A DNA stretch of 64,000 nucleotides from Papilionanthe hookeriana x Papilionanthe teres (lineage: Eukaryota > Streptophyta > Magnoliopsida > Asparagales > Orchidaceae), in NCBI GenBank assembly GCA_022702705.1, contig CM040439.1, forward strand, positions 29,135,345 to 29,199,344, in the 5' to 3' direction. Position numbers and translations under genes: made by a program. Shown piece by piece: positions 36,501 to 47,757 of this stretch. Within the stretch, counting starts at the first letter, position 1; every line of letters starts with the position of its first letter. The notes under the pieces were generated by a model that made no database searches, was not told the DNA's origin, and worked only from the letters and a program-made list of their open reading frames with translations.

Positions 36501-37141
36501 CTATGTGGAGGAATGTCATTGGCCAGAGCATCTATCAACTTCTGGTTCTTGGAGTCCTCATGTTCGGCGGAAAGAAACTCCTCAAATTAAGTGGATCTGA
36601 TGCCGATATCGTGCTCAATACCTTCATATTCAACACTTTCGTGTTTTGCCAGGTACACTTTCTATCCGCTTTCATTTTGAAGTCTACTCCTTATATTCAA
36701 TTCGATCTTTTCATTTTTTTAACTCTAATTTTCAAAAACTAATCCACTAATTGAATCTTCCAAGTGAAAAACAGCATTAAATTGGCAAAAACTAATCCAC
36801 TGTTCTATCTGATAAACTCATATTCCTACCAGCTATTTAACGAGATAAACAGCCGAGAGATGGAGAAACTCAACATCTTTAGAGGAATTTTTAGCAGCTG
36901 GATCTTCTCCGCCGTCCTGATCTCAACCCTAGTCTTCCAAGTCATCATCGTCGAGTTCCTCGGCGCCTTTGCGAGCACCGTCCCCTTGAGCTGGCAGCTA
37001 TGGCTCCTCAGCATTCTCCTTGGATCAATCAGCTTAATTGTAGCCGTTTTACTCAAATGCATTCCAGTTGGTTCTTCCAAGCCCCCATCCCTCCACCAGA
37101 ATGGCTATCGGCCAATCCCCAACGGCCCCGAAGATGTTTAA
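24511..37141 (+). CDS. Autoinhibited P-type Ca2+-ATPase (type 2B), ACA4/ACA11-like
   Basis: Exons 24511-24687, 29772-29826, 29924-31866, 31950-32105, 36089-36260, 36354-36652, 36833-37141; all junctions are GT-AG, phases fit, 1036 codons. It pumps Ca2+ out of the cytosol using ATP and is activated by Ca2+-calmodulin. The N-terminus has the basic amphipathic autoinhibitory/calmodulin site (QRRWRSAVG...NRKRRFRMV, ~21-41). Actuator loop SGE (287-289), PEGLP (410-414), phosphorylation motif DKTGTLTT (Asp453) and hinge TGDGTND (752-758) are intact, with the expected membrane segments, e.g. about 171-189 and 200-217. Sequence such as AVVSIGVGLATEGWPKGMYDG and the end LSWQLWLLSILLGS is closest to Arabidopsis vacuolar ACA4/ACA11, so a tonoplast or other endomembrane location is inferred. 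The start is the only ATG giving this N-terminus. Introns 1 (5.1 kb) and 4 (4.0 kb) are loaded with repeats. Confidence 0.96.
25181..25528. repeat. Family D foldback element in Ca2+-ATPase intron 1
   Basis: Left GAGTAAATGCCAAAATACTA, CCCACTATTTATGCATGG; right CCATGTAAATAGTTGGGG, ACTATTTTGACCCTTTACTC. Internal words TTTTAGTCCC and AAAATAGTCC alternate through the element. Confidence 0.65.
25529..29771. other. Rest of Ca2+-ATPase intron 1
   Basis: No second gene is evident. At about 26170-26800 lies a GC-richer block with GACGATCTACCTCTCGAATTG, similar to the gypsy LTR at 4961-5254, so a retroelement fragment is possible. An uninterrupted 23-base A run is at 27189-27211. The remainder (27212-29771) is AT-rich intron without recognisable features. 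Confidence 0.4.
33001..34213. repeat. 620-bp tandem duplication
   Basis: GAGCAGGGAGGAAGGCGGCA starts at 33001 and again at 33621; both copies end ACCAAACACATGTGG-CGAACATA. They differ by scattered substitutions and a small deletion in the second (593 bp). Both contain the palindromic CAGCCGGCTGAACCGGCTGG. Confidence 0.9.
34812..35170 (+). repeat. Copia-like LTR segment
   Basis: It begins TGTTAGGTATGACTTG and contains CCAGAGGACGTAGACACATTG then CCGAACCTCGTAAAATCTCG, a signature frequently seen near the end of plant Ty1/copia LTRs. The 3' boundary is not defined by a second copy. Confidence 0.55.
35787..36005. repeat. Family A foldback element in Ca2+-ATPase intron 4
   Basis: Left GGGGCATTTACTTACATAAC; right AAATACATAAGAATTGAGTG, GTATGTATGTAAG. 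Its right end is 83 bp before the acceptor of exon 5. Confidence 0.8.
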
Positions 37142-37184
37142 ACAAAAAAAAAAAAGGTTCGGATATCCCGACTAAAAATTTGGA

Positions 37185-37385
37185 ATTTTTACATGCCGAC
37201 CATCCAAAACATTGAATATAACATTTCAACGACTGAAAATTTTAAATACTACATTTCAACTTATCCAAAACTTTCACTCAAAACCTGCAAATAGGGGGTA
37301 AAGGAGGTTGATTATATTGGAAAAAGTAGTGAAAATGTTATATTTAAAGTCTCGGCGGTTAAAATATTATATTCAATATACGTAG
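37185..37385. repeat. Family C-like foldback just after the Ca2+-ATPase stop
   Basis: GGAATTTTTACATGCCGACC, ATCCAAAACATTGAATATAA on the left and CGGCGGTTAAAATATTATATTC on the right (in parts) are an imperfect inverted pair. It lies in the probable 3' UTR or terminator region, 44 bp after the stop codon. Confidence 0.45.
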
Positions 37386-38610
37386 TCATTAGAATTGCTT
37401 TGAGATTAGTTTGATGTAAGTTTAATCTTTATGTTGTACTAATCTCAAAGCAAATCTAATCTTTAAATCAGGATACTTCTAATAACAAAAATTTTCGATT
37501 ATGTTACTATGGTTTTGTTTATGTTTATTTCCTGTATTTTGCAACGGAAGCCAGCAGCTGGAGGTTGGCGTTCTTGAGGTCCATAGAACAAAAATTTTGA
37601 ATCTGTGGTATGTTTGAATGCCCAAAACTATATTATGTCTGTAACAGTATTTATTAACAAATGATATGAAAAGGGTTATAGTTTTAAGATAGACCACATA
37701 TTTTGCCAAGTGATTTTCCAATTCTTTTTTATTGAAGCATTATTATAAGAATCTTGTTTGGATATCAAAGATAGCAATATGACAACACATTGTAACCAAG
37801 AGTCTGTTTGGGGCAGTTTGTGCGTTTCAGGACAAGCAGTTTAACCTGAAATACGGCCCGCGGGTCAGCCACGGGGGTCAACCCATGGCCTGTGTTTAGT
37901 TTAAAAAATCCAAACGTAGAAGACAACGTTTTTAAAAACGCGCTACTTGTGAGTTGGATTTGGTGTGATTTCGAAACGTGGCTTACGAGCTGAGCTCAAT
38001 GAACTGCCAGTCTTGGCTTATACTCGTCGTCTCTTGAGCCTCTTCAAAATAATATTAATATTAAATATTACTCAAAATATATTAAAATTTATATTTTATA
38101 TATAGTGATTTTTTTTTTTTTATCATACATCTCTTTATTACTCATTTTATGCCACTTATTCATGAACACTTGTAATGCATCAAGAAAGTGTTTGGCTCCA
38201 AGTGGGATTTAATAAATCTCTCAAATTTTAAATTATTTTTCAGACTAACTTTTTTCCCTCATTAATTTTTAGCTTTAATATTACTAGTATAAGAAAGTAA
38301 AAATTATCCCAATTAGATATATTGCCATTTTGATATCCTATTACTTGACAAGTTGATTTAGTATTAAATATAGTTCAAATTCTACTTTTTAGGCAATCTA
38401 ATTGAACTAATTTGGTTAAATTAATATATGTGATTGCCTCGATTCAACATACAAGATTGTGAAAATCTCGAATGCGTAGCATAGTAGCTAGAAATAATCT
38501 CATTGTGCGATTTTGAACCCTCATCTATATAAAAAATAAATAAATAAATAAATAAAAGAAAAAGGAAGAACCATGTGTTATTGGCACTTTGGTTGGTAGT
38601 AGTGGCCTAA
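37386..38610. other. Intergenic DNA after the Ca2+-ATPase gene
   Basis: A family T-like left end at 37801 (AGTCTGTTTGGGGCAG) and GC-rich words to about 38030 are visible, without a right end. The rest is AT-rich and unassigned; a short (AAAT)n run lies near 38535-38555. Confidence 0.4.
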
Positions 38611-39524
38611 GGGTCTGTTTGGCGCAGCTGCAGTTGCGCTGCCCCATGAAACTGTTGCGGGGAAGCAGCTGCGGGAAAACTGAATGTCTGTTTGGTGCAG
38701 CTATGTGAAAACAGCTGTGAAGCAGTTGTTTCTGAAAAAATGACCATGTTGCCTCTATTTGGTAAAATTGTTTAAATTTTTTTTTTATATTTATATGAAA
38801 TTGAATAATATGTGTAAATATACAAAATTAAGTATTGTTATGAAATAAATTTAAGTATTAGATATGTATATTTATATATAATTGATTAATACATGTTAAA
38901 ATTTTAAGTGTTAAATATGAAAATATATGAAATATATGGCTCGCGTAATTGTTATTTATTATTGACATTAAAACTAGCACAATAAAGAATATATAACAAC
39001 AAAATAATTATGATTATTGCAACAAAACAAGTATCCTCCAATAATGAAGGAGTCACGCCCCTCCTCCTCTCCTTACTCCAACTCTTGACAAAAATGAAAA
39101 TGTAAAAATGAACTACCATTAGAATAACCTTTGCCTTGCTGTAGACGACAATGGATCGGGATGGCGAGTGGGAGAATGGGGCGAGGGCGAAAGGGAGGTT
39201 TGATCGGAAGGGGATCGAGGGCGAGAAGGAAAGCCTTGCTATATGCGAGTGAAAGCGGCGGCGTAACGTCTAGCGGAGAAGTTTGCTTGGTGCGGCTTGG
39301 TGAAGTTCATTTCGTCTCACGGTGGCTAAAATAACACGGAAGAAATAACAAAAAAGAAATTAGGGGTACCAACGTAAAAAAGCGGAGAGATAAAGCGGGT
39401 CGCAGGGTCTCACCCGCGGTCGGCGTTTCACTCAGATTCACGGCGGCCGCGAGGGAAACGCCGAACGGTACTTTTCCGCGGCCTCCCTCCGCACCGCGCA
39501 GAGGAAGCAGCGCCAAACGGACCC
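38611..39524. mobile_element. PIF/Harbinger (Tourist-like) nonautonomous element, 914 bp
   Basis: GGGTCTGTTTGGCGC at the left end and GCGCCAAACGGACCC at the right end are inverted repeats with one mismatch, flanked on both sides by TAA (38608-38610 and 39525-39527). The TWA duplication and GGGxxTGTTTGG end are the PIF/Harbinger signature. There is no transposase. The left half is AT-rich; the right part (39130-39510) is abruptly GC-rich with short open frames on both strands, unlike other copies here, and may be a captured gene fragment. Confidence 0.88.
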
Positions 39525-39604
39525 TAAGCTATATGGTGTGTCAGGTTTGAGACTCGCTTCAAATAGCACATTATCTTTGTAGTCAATCTTTACAATATAT
39601 ATCT

Positions 39605-39780
39605 ATATGAGCCGCGTACCTAGGTCAATTGGTGTAGCATCTGCTTAGGCGGTATGAGTCTTCTCTGGTTTAGGGTTCGAATCTCCTCTTGACGAGTAGT
39701 CCATTTTATGGAAGTGATACTCATGTGGGTTGTCTCATGGGGTCCAAGCTCACACTAACTAGCGATGCTTGCGAAACTCA
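39605..39780 (+). repeat. tRNA-like SINE head
   Basis: TACCTAGGTCAATTGGTGTAG (A-box-like, in parts) and TTTAGGGTTCGAATCTCC (B-box) have Pol III promoter spacing. No cloverleaf acceptor stem can be made. No A-tail or target duplication is clear; the sequence leads into the hairpin at 39783. Confidence 0.5.
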
Positions 39781-39782
39781 AA

Positions 39783-39882
39783 GGGATTGTTTGACGGTTT
39801 CGCCTGTCAACCAACCTTTTAAATATATGACAACTCATATATTTAAAAGGTTGGTTGACAGGCGAAACCGTCAATCAATCCC
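39783..39882. repeat. Near-perfect 48-bp hairpin with 4-nt loop
   Basis: The arm 39783-39830 (begins GGGATTGTTTGACGG, ends TTTTAAATATATGA) and its reverse complement at 39835-39882 differ at one position only (TTTGAC versus TCAATC side); the loop is CAAC. No simple-sequence explanation: the arms include TTTCGCCTGTCAACCAACC. Confidence 0.95.
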
Positions 39883-40294
39883 TCCACCAAGCACAAAATA
39901 AAACTCAAGCAGAGTTGAAAAATCAAACTCAGAAAATAATCTGATGATAGATTTAATATTGTTGAAAGATCAGGGCTGTACATTATGAGAATTTCTAAGG
40001 CGCAGGTCTTATTTGAGAAGACAGTGAGGTTCTGTTTCGTTGCAGTGAATGTTAACACGTGAATTCATTTTCATTTGGTAAAACAACATCTCTCAAAGTT
40101 ATTTCAACATTACTAAATGTTGAAGTAAGCCCTTAATAATCGTCATAAGACGAAAATAATATCAGAGTTTTTATTCATGTGAAATATATGACCAACCACG
40201 CACGGGTAAAATAAAATTCCTTTCATTATTTAAAAAACACATTTCAATTTTAATTATCTAATATAAATTTTTTCTTCTCCCACTAACCACTTTC
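39883..40294. other. Intergenic spacer
   Basis: No feature recognised. Confidence 0.35.
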
Positions 40295-40474
40295 GAAAAA
40301 ACATTGCATCAAGACTCCTCCGTAGGTGCGGAGGCCAATGACAGGGTGTGATAAGTGGGCCCCGCTATCATACACTGCTACTGGCCAGTGTATGGGGTGG
40401 CGGGGCCCACTTGTCACGTGGCACCCCACCATTGGTCTTCGCATCTACGCGGAGTCCTGATGCAATATTTTTTC
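40295..40474. repeat. Family B foldback element with GC-rich interior
   Basis: Left GAAAAAACATTGCATCAAG, ACTCCTCCGTAGGTGCGG; right CGCATCTACGCGGAGTCC, TGATGCAATATTTTTTCC. The arms extend inward (CCAATGACAGGGTG against CACCCCACCATTGG; AGTGGGCCCCGC against GCGGGGCCCACT), so the whole 180 bp can fold. Confidence 0.82.
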
Positions 40475-41075
40475 CAAATATTCAAGGTCATTATAAAAAC
40501 CCAACTCATATTTTTTATTTTTATCAAATTCATAATAAATGCATGTGTTTGATGGTTCAAGAATTGACTTGGAAGCTTGATTTATAAATAATATTATTTC
40601 TTATGCTCTGTTTGTAATTATCCCAAAATTTTAATGTGAATACATAAAAATTATATGTAAATTTTGTGAATTGATTGCATTGATCTTCTGATCTCCAGCA
40701 TTTAGTTTTACTTATTTGACGGTTGAGGTAACCGGAAGCCATTAATGGCCGCTTCGTCCCCAAGCTAAAAAGCCCATCCCTTTCACCTCCTACTCAAACA
40801 CCTCGCCCTAATCTCTCATCATCAAAACCACACCGAAAGCTTCGCTCTTTCAATTAATTCTCCCTTAAAAAAAGAAAAAAATTTAATCTTGCTTTCACCT
40901 CCTTCATGAATTCCAACCACCCCGTCGCCTCCCTTAGCTGCAACTGATGTTCCTCTTCTCCAAAACGCCGACTTTTGTTGAAGCTTGAAAGCGATTTCGT
41001 TTGACAATTTCGTACACGACAACGGGGAAGCTGTCGGCTAAATTATTATAAATCTCCCCTTTTTGGTTAGGGTAG

Positions 41076-41126
41076 ATGGCCGAACCGCCTAATGGCGGCA
41101 ATTTCGACGTTATGAGGTACGATTGA
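41076..41126 (+). promoter_or_regulatory. Upstream ORF in the GPDH leader
   Basis: ATG at 41076 opens MAEPPNGGNFDVMRYD and stops at 41126, 274 bp before the main ATG. Its end overlaps a potential 5' splice site (GACGTTATGAG|GTACGA, about 41117). A matching acceptor is CTCTTCAG at 41354-41361. If that leader intron is removed the upstream frame runs out of frame toward the main start. Could reduce translation; unproven. Confidence 0.4.
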
Positions 41127-41399
41127 TCGAATGGCTTCTGCGTTTCGGATTCTGTATCGGTGAGAAATTTTGGTGGGGAAGAAGAATGCTTTTTGGGTTT
41201 TGTAGAAAACCCTTTCCACAAAATCTGGTTTTGCTTTGCTTCTTTTTGCGATTTTCTCGCTTATTTATACATTAGGGTGAACCTCCCATCTTCTTCTGTA
41301 TCCGATCGAGTAGTTCAGTCGGGTTTTAGTGAGAGGATTAGGGTTTGTTCATACTCTTCAGTTCCGGCATAAATTTTACTGATAAGAGGAGAAAAGAAG

Positions 41400-44300
41400 A
41401 TGGTCAGCAGTGCGGGGGGAGAGCATAGTTCTATCCACTCCAACGGATCGATTTCAAATTCCAACGGTACAGAGGAGAGATTGGATGAGTTCAGAAGCTT
41501 GCTGGGGAAACCTAATGGTGATCTTCTGAGGATTGTGAGCATTGGTGCCGGTGCATGGGGAAGTGTTTTCGCTGCCTTGTTGCAGGATGCTTATGGCCAA
41601 TTTCGTGATAAAGTTCAGATTAGGATATGGCGGCGGCCGGGGAGATCTGTTGATCGGTTGACTGCCGAACATCTCTTTGAGGTGATTAACTCTAGAGAGG
41701 ATGTGCTCCGGCGTCTGATTCGTCGCTGCGCTTATCTGAAATATGTTGAGGGGAGACTAGGTGATCGAACTCTGTATGCTGATGAGATTCTAAGGGATGG
41801 ATTTTGCTTGAACATGATCGAAACGCCGCTTTGTCCCCTCAAAGTTGTGACGAATTTGCAGGAGGCGGTGTGGGATGCAGACATTGTGATAAATGGCTTG
41901 CCTTCGACGGAGACGAGGGAAGTTTTCGAGGAGATTAGTCTGTATTGGAAGGAGAGGATTACTGTTCCGATCATAATATCATTGGCTAAGGGTGTAGAGG
42001 CAGCTTTGGATCCAATTCCGCGAATTATAACTCCTACACAGATGATTCAATTCGCCAGTGAGTTTTTCAGCTTCACTATTTCAGTTTTTTAGAGAATAAT
42101 GCTGCACTTCCTGGATAAGCTAAAATGAAATTTTTATTTATCCTTTTAGTTCTTATGTTTAGCGTTGATGTGGATGTATAAGTTCTGTTTGCTTTTTTGT
42201 TGGCTGAGACCAGATCTTGGAAATCACTTAGTTTGAATGTGGATTTGGTTGGAGCATGTAGATTGATTTGTGTAAATTCAAAATTTCTTTGTTTTCCCTA
42301 GTCATTTGAACTAAATGATGTAAGGACTTGATATTGAAGTTAACTTATAGCTCTTATTTGCATTAGTATCCTTATTTAGTTCTATCGTTAGTTTATGTCA
42401 ACATTTATAGATTATAATTATGCATATTGCTGCTTGACATCGAACCCGTGAGAATAGGCAGTGGTAAGATTTTGCGGAAATACCATGTTTTGGTATATAT
42501 TTTGCTGTTAAACTTGATCGAATAAGTTGAACACCTGAAAGTTGAATTGGAAAAAATGTCTTCAGTAGAACATTTTCGTAGAAAATTCCATCACTTACCA
42601 TATTCCTATACAATTAAATGCTTTTATTCTCTCTCTTTAATGCTGATTTGTTTCTTTCTCTCATATTTCCAATGCCTCAATGACTCTATTGCAGCTGGTG
42701 TTCCTGTTGAGAACATTCTTTACCTTGGAGGCCCAAATATTGCTTCAGAAATTTACAATAAGGAGTATGCCAATGCTAGAATTTGCGGAGCTAAAAAATG
42801 GAGGAAATCTCTTGCGAAGTTTCTAAGACAACCTCATTTTATTGTGTGGGATAATAGCGACCTTGTCACTCACGAAGTTATGGGTGGCTTGAAGAACGTC
42901 TATGCTATTGGTGCCGGTAAGAATTTATTAGTTTCAACAATGCTCTATAAATGAAGGAAATGTTATAAAGATTATATTAAATTTTGTAAATTAAACATAG
43001 TTAAAATAACATGAAACTTGCATTATCGTTAAAAAAAAAAGTCTTAGACGTTGTAGTTGAAGGCCACAGCGGATCTAGATGGAAAAAGAGAGGGAATTTT
43101 ACATATGTAGCATGAAATTCTTATGTATTTACGTATCACACATCAAAAAGTTCATCTTTTTACATAAATAGTACATTGTAGTTAAAGGAAGCTTGAGGTT
43201 TCAGTGATTGTCCTACATAGGAAGGTGGTTTAATAGGCTTGATTGAAAAGGTGAAGCCTAAATAATGGAAAGGGCTAACATGATTTTAGGTAGGATTGTG
43301 AAGTAGAACAAGCACTATCAAAATTTGACACTTCTGATTAAATTAGCAATATTTGTGATGTGTCTGATGAGGAGCTTGAGGTTTATAGTTGATGTTAGAA
43401 ACATTAGCGTCTAGTTGATCTATTTCATTTTGATTTTCATTATGTTGGAGTAATAGAATCTTAATTTCAGTTATAAAGGGTATCTTTCATTACATTCACA
43501 CTAATGATCCCTCAGATATTGTTTGACCAAGTTCGTATATCTCTAATTTTCTGATTCAACTATATGATGCATAGTATGATTTTATGTAAAGGAAATTAAT
43601 TCATCAACTTACTTTCTTTAAATATAATGGGCAAACTTAAATTAAAATTAATTGGTAAGGAAATGATTAAAATAATTTGAGGAATCCATATAGGATCATA
43701 TGAACTGAATAAAAATAATTAAAATTTCACAAATTATATTTTTATGCGTCTATTTTTTATCAAAATTAAGAGGCCAAAATGAGTCAATATCAAATTATAT
43801 AAATCAAATACAACAAAAAAATATTAACTGAGAAAAACATGGCCTCACATTGCTCAAACTTAGTAGTCAAACTTATACCATGCTTAGGGGAATTACACAA
43901 CCAACTTATACTCATAAGATTTGAATGAAAAGGAGAAATTTTACTCATTCCAAAAATAGCTCATTATTTCCCCAAGAGAAACTATTTTGTAGCATTTGTC
44001 CTCCTAGGCTAGTTGGTATAATTGCCATAACATTCAAATTAATTTAGATTGAAATCCCAAACTTCTAACCCAAATAGCTTTACACCCCCGTACAACTAAA
44101 GAAAAAATCTGCAAGATAACTGAAAAATAGCGGTGATACCACAATTCCTATTTGTAAGTAACATATTTTCACAAAACCTCATGCATATAAAAGTCGAAAG
44201 AGCAGGAATCATGCACAACTTCAGTGTTAAAACATCCACTACTCCTGCCCACAATTATCCAAGAGTTGTGAACTATAAATTTTAACTGGCAATTTCTTCC

Positions 44301-47300
44301 TTACATTCAATTTCTTAGGAATTTTTTATGGAAGCCTTTTTGGACTTTGTTCCCATGTTTAAATTCCACATATCTTTTGTTGGCATTAACGAAAAGCATG
44401 TATTTTTCTAATTATTAGCCGATTTTCTTGCATTAACCGTATGCAACTTATGCATATGTTTTCCTAATGATTGTGTAAATGTGTTAGGCCTTGTGTTTTT
44501 AGGAAATTCAACTTTATTTACAAATTTTTAGGTTTTACCTTGTGATAATCTCAATGTAGTCTTGCCAATATATATATTGATGGATGAATTATAAGCAATT
44601 TTAGTCAGTAGACAATATAAAAATCCACTTAGGTTTATGGGGTATTTTATCTGATAACATAATCAATCTACTATACGCTTTAGTTAGATCATCAATTTGT
44701 GTATGGTAAGGAATTAGAGATCTATGTTGGGCTTTCTTCTTTTAAAGGTATTTTGGAAATAATTTATGAATTTTTTATCTTGATTTCAAATAATTATTAT
44801 AATATGAGATGCACAAAAAATTTTAGGGGCAATTACGTACAGACCACCCAAAATATGCTATTTACAAATTAACCGCCCTCTTTCCTCCATTTTTCAAATT
44901 CTCACTAAAATATCAAATTCATGTTAAAAATCCAACCATGTTTCTCTTTTATAAAATTCTCAATAATTTGATCGTGGCACACATAAATATATCGATTTGG
45001 TAGTTAAAAAAAAATAGCTGGGCGGTTAATTTGTAAATATCAATGTTTTGAGTGGTCTATATGTAATTATCATAAAAAAGCTGAAAATGTTGAAAAAAAA
45101 TAGAATTCCTTTAAATTCAAAACATCCAATTATTTTATGTTGCTTCAGTTAAGATCTAGAAAATGGAGATAAACATTCTCGACGAAAATTTAGATCAATA
45201 TATTCACATTTTCAGTTTTATGTTGTTCTTAAGGAACCCTTTTTTGCCTCTTGGAAACTCCAACAATTCCTTCATCATTTTTTCAGCCCTGCCATTGAGA
45301 CAACCATAGTTTGCATCTGACGTTCTACTGTTGTTGCATTTTAATCTTGGGAGTTTCTCAGTTATTTCAGTTTCTTTTCCGTTTTTACTTGGTTTGAAAT
45401 TAGTATTTTGGTTGGTCAATCACTAGAAGGAAGCAAAACAAGATTAATTCTACTTAAAGCTATATGTGCAGCTTTACACATCAGCTTTGCTACATTTCAA
45501 ATTGTTGAATTGAAGTTACATTTGAAAGGTTAACTATATTTATGATTTTTGCCTTATTTATAGCATTAAATGCATCAAATATTGGACTAAAATGTTAGGG
45601 TGCTATCTGAAAGTATTATAGTAATCTGACAATCTCACTGTGTGATGTAGTGACCCTTCGACTGTATTCATATTTAATTTCTCTCTTTCGATTCCTTCAA
45701 AATGAACAATGCCATAATGATCTTTACCCTTTATCATGTGATATTAGAGGTATGAAGAATTTGAGTCAATTCGAATTTAAGCTACTCTTGGCTTGAGTTT
45801 GAGCTTGAGCTTGATTAATTAATCGAGTTCGAGCTTAATTCTATGAGTTCGAGTCGATTCATGAGACGGCTTGTTTATTATGAAAGAGAGAATGATTTTG
45901 TTTCAAGCTAATTCAATAATAAAATGAAATAATTAATAAATAATTAGGAGATAAATAATAATAAATCATTTGATATAAAAATTTAAATATTTTTAATAAT
46001 TCATACTTAATGTATTGAATTTTAATATTTTTTTAAGTGTATTTTATACTAATTTTTTCTTTAATGAGCTGACTCATAAGCTAACAAGCGGAGTAGAAGC
46101 AGACTTTAGCTTTGCTACAATGATGCCATATTGCTATATTCCTCATAATAACATCCAAGAATTAAGCAAAAAGCCTATGATACAATCTTTATTTCATGAG
46201 ATTTTGGTACCCTTGCTTGCTTTACGACTTTTGTTTCATCTTGTTGAATACCTCATCACATGCATTCATCTAAAGTTTCCACAATAACTTAAAAAATCGG
46301 GCACAGAATATAATGGTTAGATCAATGTTCTCAATCGACGTCTTTTGAGCTCTTACAGAGCTCAGCAAAGAATACTCTGTTGGTGCTTTACTACTTTTGC
46401 TGAAATTATATTGCTTACAATTTAAGTCTCATAATGGTCAATTGGCTATTTAAATGGGGTCATTTAGTCCTACAGTTTATAAATTTGTTATATTAGTCTC
46501 TAGAATTTTTGAAGGGGGCTAAAGTAGTCTTTGCTATGGACTAATTTATCCCATATTAAAAGAGTTTAGGGATTAAATTGACACACCTATGATTAAAATG
46601 GTCTCCTGCACATAGGGAACCATTTTAACACTTTTCGGCTTACAATTTATATGATCTTTGTTCAGCCAATTAACTTTTGTTAAGTAATATGTCAATTTAT
46701 CTTTTATGTAATAGTTGTTTTTTAATTACAGACACTTTCAACAATTTTGATGAATAATTATAAGCCATTTTCATAATATTCTTCAAGGAGATCATAAAGG
46801 TTGTTATTATCCTTTATTATGTGTTAATTTCTCAATATTTACATCCACACACATGAAACAATAAATCATTACTCTTTAGACCACTTTTTAGTTTAACCAC
46901 TTTCCACACACATGAAACAATACATCATTAATCTTTAGACCACTTTTTAGTTTAACCAGGTATGTTCTAACTGCTTCTTTATTGACTTTATATTACCAGT
47001 TTCTTTGATTCTTTCTAAATTTAATATTTGATTTGCTTGTCTTATCTTCAGGTATGGTAGCCTCCCTAACCAATGAGAGCGCAACTAGCAAATCAGTATA
47101 TTTCTCACACTGTACATCAGAGATGATATTTATAACTCATCTCTTAGCCGAGGAACCGGAGAAGCTCGCCGGTCCATTGCTCGCGGATACATACGTAACA
47201 CTTTTAAAAGGTCGAAATGCGTGGTACGGCCAGATGCTTGCGAAGGGGGATTTGAGTCCGGACATGGGCGACAGCATCAAAGGGAAAGGGATGATCCAGG

Positions 47301-47711
47301 TTCGCTTCTCGAGTCATATTAACTCTTCTTCCTATTTCATGCTATTACTCAGGAAAAATAAGATATTTTGAAATCCTAGTTATTTCTACTTGAATTTGAT
47401 TTAAATAACTTTTGGATCGGGTTTGGTTTCACTCGGATTCAATCTGTATCCCATTTTGGAATAACTTTCTGACTCAGTTTTGGATTGATTGAAAAACTTC
47501 CAAGTTTTTTTGTAAGAGGTAGTGTTTTGGGTGGACGCAGTTGCTTATAAATTTTCTCAAAGTAGGTGAGCAATATAAAGAGATGTAATTTTAAGTTGTT
47601 AAGAGTTGATGCTTTAAGTTGCTAATATAAAAACACAAGAAGGATAGGTAATGAAGTTTAGAAAGGAGGAGGTGATAGCATTGGATCTACACAATGGTTC
47701 TAGTTTGAACC

Positions 47712-47757
<46 letters not shown>

